NCBI RefSeq assembly: GCF_029953285.1
Contig: NZ_JASAOI010000040.1
Coordinates: forward strand, 62,001 to 126,000
Length of the DNA: 64,000 bases
Direction of reading: 5' to 3'
Source of the DNA: Yinghuangia seranimata
Lineage (GTDB): Bacteria; Actinomycetota; Actinomycetes; Streptomycetales; Streptomycetaceae
The notes under the pieces are model-generated. The model ran no database searches and had not been told where the DNA came from. It saw only the letters and a list, made by a program, of their open reading frames with translations. This document shows, piece by piece, positions 24,736-33,884 of the stretch. A program made the position numbers and the translations under genes. Position 1 is the stretch's first letter. Every line of letters starts with the position of its first letter.

Positions 24736-27201
24736 ATGGACCACTCCGACATGCTTGGGGGAGGAGGCCGACCGGCTCCTTTCGACATGCTCCGTGTCGC
24801 CACCGCGGCATTGGACGACAGCGGGCGTATTGTCGGCTGGTCGAACGAGACGACCCGCCTGCTCGGCTGGGAACCCCCGGAGGTTCTCGGCCTGCCGGCG
24901 ACCGAACTACTCGCCTCCGACCAGGACGTCTCCATGCTCCCCGCCCGCGGACGGGGTGACCCTGCCGGCACGTCCGCCGAGGTCGTGGAGCTGGTGCTCA
25001 GGGTCCGCCACCGGGACGACGGCGTACGGTTGCTCGGAGTGACCGCCACGCCCCTGACCCACGCGTCCGGCGGTGCGGGGTGGCTGCTGTCCGCCATCGA
25101 CCTCGCCCGTACGTCGTGGTGGGACAACAGCCGCTCGGTGCTGGAGCGCTTTCTCACCCACTCCCCCTACGGCATCGCCGTGCTCGACACGGAGCTGAGG
25201 TACGTCTGGATCAACAAGACCCTCGAGCGCATGGCCGGGGTCCCGCTGGGCGAACGCATCGGCCGCCGGATGCACGAGGTGCTCCCGGGGCTCTCGCCCT
25301 ACGCGGTGGAGGACCAGATGCGAGCCGTCCTCACCACAGGTGTCCCCATCCTGGACTTCGAGTACCAGGGCCACATCCCCGCCGACCCCGAACACGAGCA
25401 CGCCTTCTCGACGTCCTTCCTGCGACTGGACGATGAGGACGGCCGCATCGCCGGAGTCTGCTACATGGGTGTCGACATCACCGAGCGTCGTCGCACCCGG
25501 CAGCGCCTGGCCCTGCTCACCGAGTCCGGCGCCCGCATCGGCATCGCGCTCGACTTCGAGACGACGTCCTGCGCGCTGGCGTCGGTCGCCGTGCCCCAGC
25601 TGGCGGACTTCGCCGCCGTGGACCTGTTCGACGGGGTCCTGCGGGGGGAGGAGCCCGCTCCCCCCGCCACTGCGGGCAGCCGCCTGGAGCTGCGCCGCAT
25701 GGCGCACGCCTCGGCCCGCCCCGGGGACCCCGAGGTCGTGGCGGGAGTGGGAGCCGAACCGAACTACCCGCCCGCCTCGCCCATGATCCAGTGCCTGCTG
25801 CACGGCAGCGGAGTGCTCCAGACGCGACTCCATGCCAACGGCCTGTCGTGGCTCGCCGACGATCCCGCGCGCAGAGACGTCGTCGACGCCTGGGACTTCC
25901 ACTCGTTGATCGCCGTGCCGCTGCGCGCCCGTGGCATCGTGCTGGGGCAGATGGTCCTGCTGCGCGCGAAGCGGTCGCAGCCGTTCGATCCGGAGGACCT
26001 CGCGCTGGCCGAAGAACTGGCGTCACGCGCCGCGCTGGGGCTGGACAACACGCGCATGTACACGCGGGAACGCGAGACGGCCCTGGCGCTGCAGCACGAC
26101 CTGCTGCCGCAGGTCCTCCCGGCCGCCTCCTCACTGGAGGTCGCCCACCGCTACATCCCGGCGAACGCACGAGGCGGGGTCGGAGGCGACTGGTTCGACG
26201 TCATTCCCCTCTCGGGCGCCCGCGTTGCGCTGGTCGTGGGCGACGTGACCGGGCACGGTCTCACCGCCGCAGCCACCATGGGACGGCTGCGAACAGCTGT
26301 CCACACCCTCGCGGACATAGACCTGCCGCCGGATGAGTTGCTGGCGCATCTGGACGACCTCGTCCTGCGTCTTGTCGACGAGGAATCGGCGCTCCAGCAG
26401 TGGCACCCCGCAGCGTTTGCCGCCTTGGGGACGACCTGCCTCTATGCGGTCTATGACCCCGCCACACGGCAATGCACCATGGCCCGGGCCGGCCATCTGC
26501 CGCCGGCGATCGTCACTCCGGACGGGGAGGTCACCCTGCCGGACCTCCCGGCCGGTCCCCCGCTCGGAATCGGGGCGCTCCCCTTCGAGTCCGCCACGGT
26601 GCACCTGCCGGACGGCGCACTCCTGGCGTTGTTCACCGACGGCTTGCTGCTCGGGCACAGCGCGGACTACGACACCGCCATCGAGCGACTGCGCACCGCA
26701 CTCGGAAGCGCCGCCGGATCCCTGGAAGCCACATGCGACGCCGTGGCCGCGGCAATGCTGACCGGCGTCCAGAACGACGACGTCGCGCTGCTGCTGGCCC
26801 GCCCCCACGGGCTCAGCGCGGACCACATCGCCACGTGGGACCTCCGCAGCGACCCCGCCATCGTGTCCGAGGCGAGGTCCCTCGCCTCGGACACGCTCAG
26901 CGCGTGGGGCCTGGACGACCTGGCCTTCACGACGGAACTGGTGGTCAGCGAACTGGTCACCAACGCGATCCGCTACGCCTCCGAGCCGGTGCAACTACGC
27001 CTGATCCGGCGTGAGAACGTCGCACTCATCTGCGAGGTCTCCGACGGCAGCAGCACCTCACCCCGGCTGCGCCACGCGCGCACCACCGATGAGGGCGGAC
27101 GCGGGCTCTTCCTCATCGCCCAGCTCACCAGCCGCTGGGGCACCCGCTACACGTCAGGCGGGAAGGTCATCTGGGCGGAACAGGCGATCGAGCCCTTGTG
27201 A
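24736..27201 (+). CDS. PAS-PAS-GAF-SpoIIE phosphatase with C-terminal HATPase domain
   Basis: This is an 821-residue signalling protein. A PAS-like segment at about 10-100 is followed by a second PAS (about 135-250), GAF (about 265-440), a PP2C/SpoIIE phosphatase (about 455-690; GGVGGDWFDV and VGDVTGHG hold the metal Asp residues) and a Spo0F/RsbW-like ATPase domain (about 700-820; SELVTNAIRYA, DEGGRGLFLI). Streptomycetes use such proteins in partner-switching control of sigma factors, dephosphorylating anti-anti-sigma proteins. The ATG at 24736 follows GGAGG with seven-base spacing. It is monocistronic; its last 48 bases overlap the convergent kinase gene. The signal sensed is unknown. Confidence 0.9.
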   Translation: MDHSDMLGGGGRPAPFDMLRVATAALDDSGRIVGWSNETTRLLGWEPPEVLGLPATELLASDQDVSMLPARGRGDPAGTSAEVVELVLRVRHRDDGVRLLGVTATPLTHASGGAGWLLSAIDLARTSWWDNSRSVLERFLTHSPYGIAVLDTELRYVWINKTLERMAGVPLGERIGRRMHEVLPGLSPYAVEDQMRAVLTTGVPILDFEYQGHIPADPEHEHAFSTSFLRLDDEDGRIAGVCYMGVDITERRRTRQRLALLTESGARIGIALDFETTSCALASVAVPQLADFAAVDLFDGVLRGEEPAPPATAGSRLELRRMAHASARPGDPEVVAGVGAEPNYPPASPMIQCLLHGSGVLQTRLHANGLSWLADDPARRDVVDAWDFHSLIAVPLRARGIVLGQMVLLRAKRSQPFDPEDLALAEELASRAALGLDNTRMYTRERETALALQHDLLPQVLPAASSLEVAHRYIPANARGGVGGDWFDVIPLSGARVALVVGDVTGHGLTAAATMGRLRTAVHTLADIDLPPDELLAHLDDLVLRLVDEESALQQWHPAAFAALGTTCLYAVYDPATRQCTMARAGHLPPAIVTPDGEVTLPDLPAGPPLGIGALPFESATVHLPDGALLALFTDGLLLGHSADYDTAIERLRTALGSAAGSLEATCDAVAAAMLTGVQNDDVALLLARPHGLSADHIATWDLRSDPAIVSEARSLASDTLSAWGLDDLAFTTELVVSELVTNAIRYASEPVQLRLIRRENVALICEVSDGSSTSPRLRHARTTDEGGRGLFLIAQLTSRWGTRYTSGGKVIWAEQAIEPL

Positions 27202-28146
27202 CCACGCCCAAGTCTCCGCGCGGCCTCCCGTGACGAGGAGTGCCCTCAGCTCGGCCGCCGTGGGCGGATCGGCACCGGGGCGGGCGCAGGTGAGTGCGGA
27301 TATCAGGGCGGCCTCGGTCAGCAGATCGTCGAGCAGGCCGGTGTCGAGACGGGAGGCCAGGTCGGCGGCACCCAACAGGGCCCGGCGGTACAGGGCGTTC
27401 AGAAGGCCCGAGGTGAACGCGTCGCCCGCGCCGATGGTGTCGGCGACCGTCACCGGCACGGCCGGGGCGGTCACGGAGCCCGCGCGGCAGACAGCGTACG
27501 AACCCTGCGCTCCGCGCGTCACGACCACCACGGCGGGACCGGAGGCGAGCCAGTCCGCCGCGATGTCGGTGACGTCCCGCGCGGGATGGAGCCAGGCGAG
27601 GTCCTCCTCGCTCACCTTGACGACGTCGGCCAGTGCGACCAAGGCCTCGACGCGTCCGCGCGCGGACGCCGGATCGCCCATCAGCGACGGGCGGCAGTTC
27701 GGGTCGTACGACACCGTCATCCGCCCGCGCGCCCGCTCGATCAGGGTCCCGACGGCGAACGCGCCCGGCGCGAGTGTGGCGGCGATCGAACCTGTGTGCA
27801 GGCACAGGGAGTCGGCCGCGGCTGCTGCGGTCACGGCCGCGCCGAGGTCCCAGGTGATGTCGAACTCGTAGGACGCCACCCCGGACGCGCCGACGCGGGC
27901 CCGTGCGACGCTGGTCGAGCCGTCGTGCACGGACTGCGGTGCGACCGCAACCGAGCTCGCCGCAAGGTGCTTTGCGAGCAGCCGTCCGTATGCGTCGCGC
28001 CCGAACGATGTGACCAGCCGCACCGGCGCGCCCAGCCGTCCCAGGCCGACCGCGACGTTGGCCGGGCTCCCGCCCGGATGCGCCACCGGCTCCCCGCCGG
28101 CGGGGTGGACGATGTCGACGAGTGCCTCTCCGACAACGGTGATCAC
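27154..28146 (-). CDS. PfkB-family carbohydrate kinase (fructokinase-like)
   Basis: This 330-residue ribokinase-fold protein has an N-terminal VVGEALVDIV strand, the GGSPANVAVGLGRLG sugar-binding signature and the DTIGAGDAFTSG catalytic motif. It fits fructokinases that act on free fructose. The GTG start overlaps the stop of the AGE-family gene upstream (GTGA), so the two are made together: AGE would turn mannose (or another aldose) into the ketose and this kinase would phosphorylate it. Its 3' end overlaps the SpoIIE-phosphatase gene by 48 bases tail to tail. Confidence 0.88.
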   Translation of the reverse strand: MITVVGEALVDIVHPAGGEPVAHPGGSPANVAVGLGRLGAPVRLVTSFGRDAYGRLLAKHLAASSVAVAPQSVHDGSTSVARARVGASGVASYEFDITWDLGAAVTAAAAADSLCLHTGSIAATLAPGAFAVGTLIERARGRMTVSYDPNCRPSLMGDPASARGRVEALVALADVVKVSEEDLAWLHPARDVTDIAADWLASGPAVVVVTRGAQGSYAVCRAGSVTAPAVPVTVADTIGAGDAFTSGLLNALYRRALLGAADLASRLDTGLLDDLLTEAALISALTCARPGADPPTAAELRALLVTGGRAETWAWSQGLDRLFRPDDLPA

Positions 28147-29417
28147 GGCCCCGCCTCCCCCGGCCCCTCGACGACGAGCCCGGTCGGCATGCGGCTGTGT
28201 CGCCCTGCAGTCCTCCGCCGCAACGTCTCTGCCGCGGTGGGTGAGACCGGCAGGAGCGGCAGGAGCGTCGCCTGGAGCGCGTGGTACGCGTCAGGTTTGC
28301 CCTTCCATACCGTGGCCGACGGTCGGCCGTCCGTGTCGAGTTCGTGGTGCCAGCTGCCGCGGGTCCGGTCGAGGAAGTGGGTGTCGGCGTGGGTCCACCA
28401 CGCGCGGTACAAGGCGTCGTAGCCGGGGTCGCCCGTCGCCTGACGCAGCGCTGCGGCGGCCAATACGGCCTCGGCCAGGACCCAGTGCATGCGGGTCGAG
28501 ACGACCGGCCTTCCGTCCCAGTCGACGGTGTACACGAAGCCCGCGCTGCCGTCGGCGTTCCAGCCCTCACGTACGGCGGCGGCGAACAGCGCCGCCGCGT
28601 CGTCGCGCAGCCACGCCGGCGAATCCGGTAGGGACGCGGACAGGGAGACCAGGAGCCGAGCCCACTCGAACCAGTGCCCGATCGTGGCGCCATAGGGCCG
28701 GAACGGGTCGTCGGGACGCGTGCGGTTGTAGTCGGGCAACGGGCGCCACATGGCGTCGAAGTGCTCGATCAGCCGCCAGGAGTTCCGGCGCGCGTAGACG
28801 TGCACCACGCGCTCGGCTATGCGCAGCGCGCGACGTCGCCAGACGGCGTCGCCCGTCGCGTCAGCCGCGGCCAGGAAGCACTCCACGGCGTGCATGTTGC
28901 TGTTGGCACCGCGATACGCCTCGCAGGTCGTCCACGCGCGGTCCCACGACTCGACACACGCGCCTTCGCCCTCGCTCCAGAACCGTAGATCGAGGATTCG
29001 CAGTGCCTCGCCGAGGAGCTCGTCGGCCCCGGGGCGTGCGGCGACCGCGGCGGTGGAGGCGGCCAGCACGACGAAGGCGTGGTCGTAGGCACGCTTCTCG
29101 CTCGTCAGCGGCCGTCCGTCCCTGTCCACCGCCGGAAACCAGCCGCCGTGTTCGGCATCGCGCAGCAGTCCGGACAGCGCGGCGACTCCGTGGTCGACCA
29201 GCGGTGCGGTGTCGGGGAGCCCACGCAGGTGGGCGAGGGCGAACACATGCGTCATGCGCGCGGTGATCCACGTGTGCACGACACCGTCGGGCGTCGGTAC
29301 GCCCTCGTCGTCGAGCCAGGCGAAACCGCCGCCGTCCCGGCGGGCGGCCCGCGCGAACTCGACGATGCGTGTGAACTCGGCGTCGAGCCACGGTTCCTGC
29401 CCGGGTGACCTTGGCAT
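28143..29417 (-). CDS. AGE-family sugar isomerase (mannose isomerase/N-acylglucosamine 2-epimerase type)
   Basis: This 424-residue protein has the (alpha/alpha)6-barrel repeats of the AGE/YihS family, with conserved HTWITARMTHVFALAHL, YDHAFVVLAAS, NSNMHAVECFLAA, EHFDAMWRP and GHWFEWARLL; the His and Glu/Asp residues in these are the catalytic set. Members interconvert mannose and fructose or glucose, or epimerise N-acyl sugars. The ATG at 29417 follows GTGGAGGCTGCA; the longer frame adds 38 residues of promoter translation. The fructokinase-like gene downstream suggests a free ketose product. A near-match (TTCGGATCTAT) and an exact copy of the TCAGATCTA motif lie 117-158 bases upstream. Confidence 0.87.
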   Translation of the reverse strand: MPRSPGQEPWLDAEFTRIVEFARAARRDGGGFAWLDDEGVPTPDGVVHTWITARMTHVFALAHLRGLPDTAPLVDHGVAALSGLLRDAEHGGWFPAVDRDGRPLTSEKRAYDHAFVVLAASTAAVAARPGADELLGEALRILDLRFWSEGEGACVESWDRAWTTCEAYRGANSNMHAVECFLAAADATGDAVWRRRALRIAERVVHVYARRNSWRLIEHFDAMWRPLPDYNRTRPDDPFRPYGATIGHWFEWARLLVSLSASLPDSPAWLRDDAAALFAAAVREGWNADGSAGFVYTVDWDGRPVVSTRMHWVLAEAVLAAAALRQATGDPGYDALYRAWWTHADTHFLDRTRGSWHHELDTDGRPSATVWKGKPDAYHALQATLLPLLPVSPTAAETLRRRTAGRHSRMPTGLVVEGPGEAGP

Positions 29418-29821
29418 TGCAGCCTCCACGTCGAAACCGCCCCTCGTTGCCACTGACCTGTCCGCGCCCGCTGGCAGCCCTGCCGAGGACCATGTGTCGC
29501 CCCGTTCCGCGGACACCGCCGAACGATACATGGTTCGGATCTATTTTGACACTTGCCACCAATGAGTCAGATCTAAAGCCTTGACGCTGAGACATCCGAC
29601 TTCCAGACTCGTGCCACCTTGACGAGACACAACTCATGGGCAGCAGCACTCAGTTCCCAGATTTGCTGGGGCCGGCGAGAGCCGGGCTCCATGTTCGACA
29701 TGACGTGCGCAGCGGCGTCGACGGTTTGGCGGCAGTCAAAGAATCAGATCTATCTGCCACACGGCTTCTCGGTCGCGACGGTGGATCGCGGCGACATCGA
29801 CTCGACAGAGGTGATACCGAG
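29418..29821. promoter_or_regulatory. divergent promoter region with repeated TCAGATCTA operators
   Basis: This 404-base gap separates the AGE-kinase operon and the secreted-protein gene and holds no gene. Exact 9-base copies lie at 29567-29575 and 29744-29752, and a near-match TTCGGATCTAT at 29534-29544. The copy at 29744 extends into CAGATCTATCTG, whose CAGAT/ATCTG arms are inverted. The same motif occurs before the importer operon at 11087-11099. In such GC-rich DNA these AT-rich sites are striking, and they suggest one regulator for all three units. Confidence 0.65.
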
Positions 29822-32800
29822 ATGACAATCCGCAGAGGCGCCGTTGCCTGTCTGCAGGCGATGGTTCTCGCCACAGCAGCGGTGGGGGTGGCCGGCCCCA
29901 CGGCGTCGGCCGCCCGTGCCACCTACACCATCCGGGCCGGTTCGCTGATGGTCGCGCTGGACGGCTCGGGGACGGTGACCGACCTGGTGGACCTGGCGAA
30001 CGGCCGCGACTACGCGAGCGGGGCCCATCGCTCGCCGCTGATCAAGCTGGTTGCCGACGGCGCGCAGCAGACGCCCACGTCCCTCTCGTACGACGTGCCG
30101 TCGTCCACCTACACGTTCGAATTCGGGGGGAAGGGGATCAAGGTCGCCGTCCGGGCGGTGTCCCTGCCGGGGTACGCGACGCTCGAGGTCACCAGCGTCA
30201 ACGCGCCTGCCGGGGTGGACGTGCAGACCCTGTTGTGGGGCCCGATCACCACGGGCATCACCCAGACCGTGGGCGAGACGGTCGGCGTGGTCCACGACAA
30301 CGACTTCGCGATCGGGATCCACGGGCTCAACGACAAGACCGTCGGAGGCTGGCCCGACGAGTTCGACAAGCTCAGTTACCCCGACGGGCCGGTGAAGGTC
30401 GGCACGCCGTCCAGCTGGCCCTTCGGCTGGTTCAGTGCCCACCAAACCACCTGGGGCAGCATCCTTCAGGCGTACACCTACGACTACACGAAGACGCGGC
30501 AGCGGTACGTGGGTTGGGGGGACGTGAACGAGCCCAATGTGGCGGTCCCTCCGCTCAGCGGCGACGACGCGGTGATCAAGGGCTCGAAGATCGCCCTGTT
30601 CGGTACCGCGCCGGGCGACGTCCTCGGCACGCTGTCCCGGATCGAGACCGGTGAAGGCCTGGTGCACACCAGCATCGACGGGCAGTGGGGCAAGACCTCA
30701 CAGGGGGCCTCGCAGTCCTTCCTCGTGCTCGGCGACCTGAACACCAAGAACGCCTCGCAGGCGAGCACGTACGCCAAGGACGCCGGGATCCGCTACATCT
30801 ACTCCCTGCCGAACGCGGTGGGGCCCTGGCAGTCGACCGGGCACTATCAGTTCGACTCCTCCTTCGGCGGCTCCGACGCGGGCGCGGCCGGGCTGGTCCA
30901 CACGGCGGCGGCCGGTGGGGAGTCGGTCGGCGTGCACACGCTGTCCAACACCATCGACACCGACGACCCGTACGTGACGCCGGTGCCGGACCCGGGGCTG
31001 GCGACCATGGGTTCGGTCAAACTGACCCGGCCGCTGGACGCGTCCGCCAAGACCGTCTACGTCGACGGCGACTCCGTCTTCACCGGCGGGTATGGGAAGG
31101 CCGTTCGCATCGGCGACGAGCTGATGACCTTCGGCGCGGCAACGAAGGTGGCCGGCTCCTCGAACGAGTACCAGGTCACCCTCGAGAACCGTGGCGGATG
31201 GGGTACCGCTGCGGCCGCCCACCCCGCGGGCGCCGACCTGGCCCGCATGCAGTGGTACGCCTACGGCCAGTTCGACGCCGGCATGCCGATGATCCCCAAG
31301 ATCGCCGAGCGGTTCGCGCAGATCTTCAACGCCACCGGGATCAAGGCGATGTCCTTCGACGGCCTCGAGACCGCCACCCTCACCGGATACGGGACCTTCG
31401 CCACGAACAAGCTGGTGAACGGCATGTACCGCCGAATCACCGACACCGACGACTTCATCTCCGAAGCGAGCAACGTCCTCCCCGGCATCTGGGACGCGGT
31501 GGGCCGGGCGAGCTGGGGAGAGACCTGCTGCACTCCCCTGCAGGAACGCTACGACCACCAGGCCTACTACCAGCGCAACTACCTGCCCAACATGATGGGT
31601 TGGGTCTCCTACAGCCCGACCGACTCGGTCCTCTCCCAGGAGTGGCAGCTCTCCAAGATGGCCGCCTTCAACGCAGGCGCCGGGCTTCAGGCCAGCGTGT
31701 CGGCCTTCAACAACAGCGGCAACACCGCCGGCGTGCTGGACGCCTGGAAGCAGTGGGAGGCCGCCCGTAACGCGCATGCCTTCACCGACGCGCAGATGAA
31801 GGCGATGCAGGACCCCAACTCGTACTGGCATCTGGAGAACACGGATCCCGGCAAGGCGTGGAACCTCTACGAGGTCCAGTACCCGGCGAACGCGCTGAGC
31901 GCGCCGAGCGACGGCACCCCGAGCAGCTGGCAGTACACCAACACCCACAAGTCACAGCCCCTGCAGTTCCAGCTCCAGGCATCCGGCGGAAGCGTCGTCA
32001 ACCCGTCGATCACCCTGGGCGGGCAGACCGTGACCTTCAACACCACCGTACCGCCGGGCGGTTACCTGGTGGCCGACGGCACCGCCACCGCGAAGGTGTA
32101 CGACGGCACCTGGCACGAGCTCGCTTCCGTCACGGCACAGGGCTCGGCGCACTACACCGAGGGCACCCAGACCATCAGCTACCGCGCGGCCGGCTCCGCC
32201 GGATCGACCGCCAAGATCCGCTTCCTCAGCGTCGGCGCCCCCCAGAAGGTCACGGCGCCGATCGTGATCGCCGCGCCCGCCACTGCGGCCCGCGGCGGCA
32301 CCACGACAGTGACCACCACGTACACCAACACCGGCAGCGGCCCGGTGAAGGACGCCGAGATCGGTTTGGCCGCCCCTGACGGCTGGACGGTCAAGGCAGT
32401 CGGTCGGGCTTCCTTCCCACACATCCCGCCGGGTAAGACGGTCACCGCTACCTGGCAGGTCACCGCGCCCGCGAACGCCGCCGTCGGCGACGGCTGGCTG
32501 GTCGCCCACATCATGTCGGCCGGGGCACGGACCAGTTCGGAGGCGACCGCGCGGATCACCGTGCCCGACCCTCTTTCGGTCCACGGTCCTCAGATCGTCG
32601 AGGCCGGCAGCAGCGCCACGGTGACCACCACGTACGTCAACGGCACCTTGCAGGCCCTCTCCAATCTAACCGTCACCCTTGCCCCGCCCGCCGGTTGGAG
32701 TGCCAAAGCCACCACACCCGCGAACTTCCCCTCCCTGGGCGCCGGTCAGACAGCCACCACCACCTGGCAGCTGACGGCCCCCGCGAACGCCGCGCCCGGC

Positions 32801-33427
32801 ACGGCCACGTACACGGCGAGCGCGGACTATCAGAACACGCCCGTCAAGGACCAGGTCAGCGGCGAATTCAAGGTGCCATACCCGTCACTGAGCAGCGCGT
32901 TCGACAACGCCGGCATCAGCGACGACGGCAACCCGGCCGCGGCCAACCTGGACGGCGGCGGTCGGAGCCTGTCCGCACAAACGCTGGCGGCCGCCGGCCT
33001 GACCCCCGGCGCGACGGTGTCGCACGACGGCTTCTCCTTCACCTGGCCGAACACCGCGCCCGGCAGCAAGGACAACGTCGTCGCCAACGGCCAGATGATC
33101 AAGCTCGGCGGCTCCGGCGGAAAGCTCGGCATCCTCGCCACCAACACCGGCGGCCCGGGCTCCGGCACCGGCGTCGTCACCTACACCGACGGGAGCACCC
33201 AGAACTTCACGCTCGCGGTCTCCGACTGGTGGGACAACTCCGCGGCGGCCGGGGCCGACATCCTCGCCACCCTGCCACACCGCAACGCCAGCCAGGGAGG
33301 CGTCACCGACCACCCCGTCAGCATCTACGCCTCGACCGTTCCCCTTCAGGCGGGAAAGACCGTCGCCTACCTGACCTTGCCGGCCTCCGGCGGCCAGACG
33401 CACATCTTCGCGACCGCAGTCGGCTGA
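29822..33427 (+). CDS. large secreted protein, candidate glycan-active enzyme with NEW3-like domains
   Basis: This 1201-residue protein begins with a signal peptide (hydrophobic core LQAMVLATAAVGVAG, cleavage after an Ala-rich stretch near residue 33). The first 700 residues or so are aromatic-rich and contain aspartate/tryptophan clusters typical of carbohydrate-active enzymes (GWPDEFDKLSYPDG, MSFDGLETATLTGYG, GETCCTPLQERYDHQAYYQR), with an embedded small beta domain (YVDGDSVFTGGYGKAVRIGD). Two NEW3-like repeats follow at about 820-920 and 920-1020 (both with a VTTTYxN strand and a TATWQ or TTTWQ strand), then a C-terminal beta-sandwich of about 180 residues. I cannot place the catalytic part in a known family. 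Its motif-bearing promoter ties it to sugar uptake. Confidence 0.8.
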   Translation: MTIRRGAVACLQAMVLATAAVGVAGPTASAARATYTIRAGSLMVALDGSGTVTDLVDLANGRDYASGAHRSPLIKLVADGAQQTPTSLSYDVPSSTYTFEFGGKGIKVAVRAVSLPGYATLEVTSVNAPAGVDVQTLLWGPITTGITQTVGETVGVVHDNDFAIGIHGLNDKTVGGWPDEFDKLSYPDGPVKVGTPSSWPFGWFSAHQTTWGSILQAYTYDYTKTRQRYVGWGDVNEPNVAVPPLSGDDAVIKGSKIALFGTAPGDVLGTLSRIETGEGLVHTSIDGQWGKTSQGASQSFLVLGDLNTKNASQASTYAKDAGIRYIYSLPNAVGPWQSTGHYQFDSSFGGSDAGAAGLVHTAAAGGESVGVHTLSNTIDTDDPYVTPVPDPGLATMGSVKLTRPLDASAKTVYVDGDSVFTGGYGKAVRIGDELMTFGAATKVAGSSNEYQVTLENRGGWGTAAAAHPAGADLARMQWYAYGQFDAGMPMIPKIAERFAQIFNATGIKAMSFDGLETATLTGYGTFATNKLVNGMYRRITDTDDFISEASNVLPGIWDAVGRASWGETCCTPLQERYDHQAYYQRNYLPNMMGWVSYSPTDSVLSQEWQLSKMAAFNAGAGLQASVSAFNNSGNTAGVLDAWKQWEAARNAHAFTDAQMKAMQDPNSYWHLENTDPGKAWNLYEVQYPANALSAPSDGTPSSWQYTNTHKSQPLQFQLQASGGSVVNPSITLGGQTVTFNTTVPPGGYLVADGTATAKVYDGTWHELASVTAQGSAHYTEGTQTISYRAAGSAGSTAKIRFLSVGAPQKVTAPIVIAAPATAARGGTTTVTTTYTNTGSGPVKDAEIGLAAPDGWTVKAVGRASFPHIPPGKTVTATWQVTAPANAAVGDGWLVAHIMSAGARTSSEATARITVPDPLSVHGPQIVEAGSSATVTTTYVNGTLQALSNLTVTLAPPAGWSAKATTPANFPSLGAGQTATTTWQLTAPANAAPGTATYTASADYQNTPVKDQVSGEFKVPYPSLSSAFDNAGISDDGNPAAANLDGGGRSLSAQTLAAAGLTPGATVSHDGFSFTWPNTAPGSKDNVVANGQMIKLGGSGGKLGILATNTGGPGSGTGVVTYTDGSTQNFTLAVSDWWDNSAAAGADILATLPHRNASQGGVTDHPVSIYASTVPLQAGKTVAYLTLPASGGQTHIFATAVG

Positions 33428-33434
33428 CCCGATC

Positions 33435-33468
33435 TGCCGGTGCCGGTGACTTCCCCCCGGCACCGGCA
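33435..33468. terminator. hairpin terminator after the secreted-protein gene
   Basis: TGCCGGTGCCGG at 33435-33446 pairs perfectly with CCGGCACCGGCA at 33457-33468, with a ten-base loop, eight bases after the stop codon. Confidence 0.8.
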
Positions 33469-33508
33469 CCAGCAAGACGTTGTCCAGCAGGAACCTCGCC
33501 CTTCGTCA

Positions 33509-33540
33509 CGGCCCGGCGGCAGCACCACGCCGCCGGGCCG
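33509..33540. terminator. second hairpin, probable bidirectional terminator
   Basis: CGGCCCGGCGG at 33509-33519 pairs with CCGCCGGGCCG at 33530-33540. It stands between the + strand secreted-protein gene and the convergent phosphoesterase gene. Confidence 0.6.
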
Positions 33541-33552
33541 CGCGCTTCGCTT

Positions 33553-33599
33553 CCCCAGCCGCGCCTGATCAAGTGCTGACCTGCGGGAACGCCGGAACT
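33553..33599. repeat. imperfect direct repeat, left copy
   Basis: About 45 bases resemble 37280-37325: both share GCGCCTGATCA, GCTGACCTG and a following GAACT with few substitutions between. The right copy directly abuts a tRNA-Pro fragment, so the pair may mark the ends of a decayed integrative element. Confidence 0.5.
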
Positions 33600-33884
33600 G
33601 GACGACTCGACAGTCGAGTTGCCGCGTCTCCACGTACGTGCGGCGCGGTAGGGACCGGCTGGAGACTCCCGGTGTGCTCCCAAACTCTGATCTGCGCTCA
33701 AACTCTCGCAGATGCCCTCTTCGGCCTTGACGTCGACGAGATCGAAACAACTACCCACCGCTGACGCTGCGATCGTCCGGTCTGCGCGACCCTGGCGGTT
33801 GAGGATTTCGGCACCCACGGGCGCCACCAGCAGCAGCGCGGCGCGGCGGTCCGGCCGAGCGTGCGGCCGACGCGGGGCGTCCGG

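Larger units (their letters stand above)
33428..33884. other. gene-free stretch with two hairpins and a repeat copy
   Basis: No gene is supported here. It contains a 12-base-stem terminator (33435-33468), a second 11-base hairpin (33509-33540) and one copy of an imperfect direct repeat (33553-33599) whose partner is at 37280-37325. Confidence 0.6.

Noticed and set aside
28143-29417. AGE-family protein as a sulfoquinovose isomerase (YihS) within a sulfo-sugar pathway
   Set aside because: No other sulfoglycolysis gene (sulfoquinovosidase, SF kinase/aldolase, sulfonate exporter) is present, and the partner kinase is fructokinase-like.
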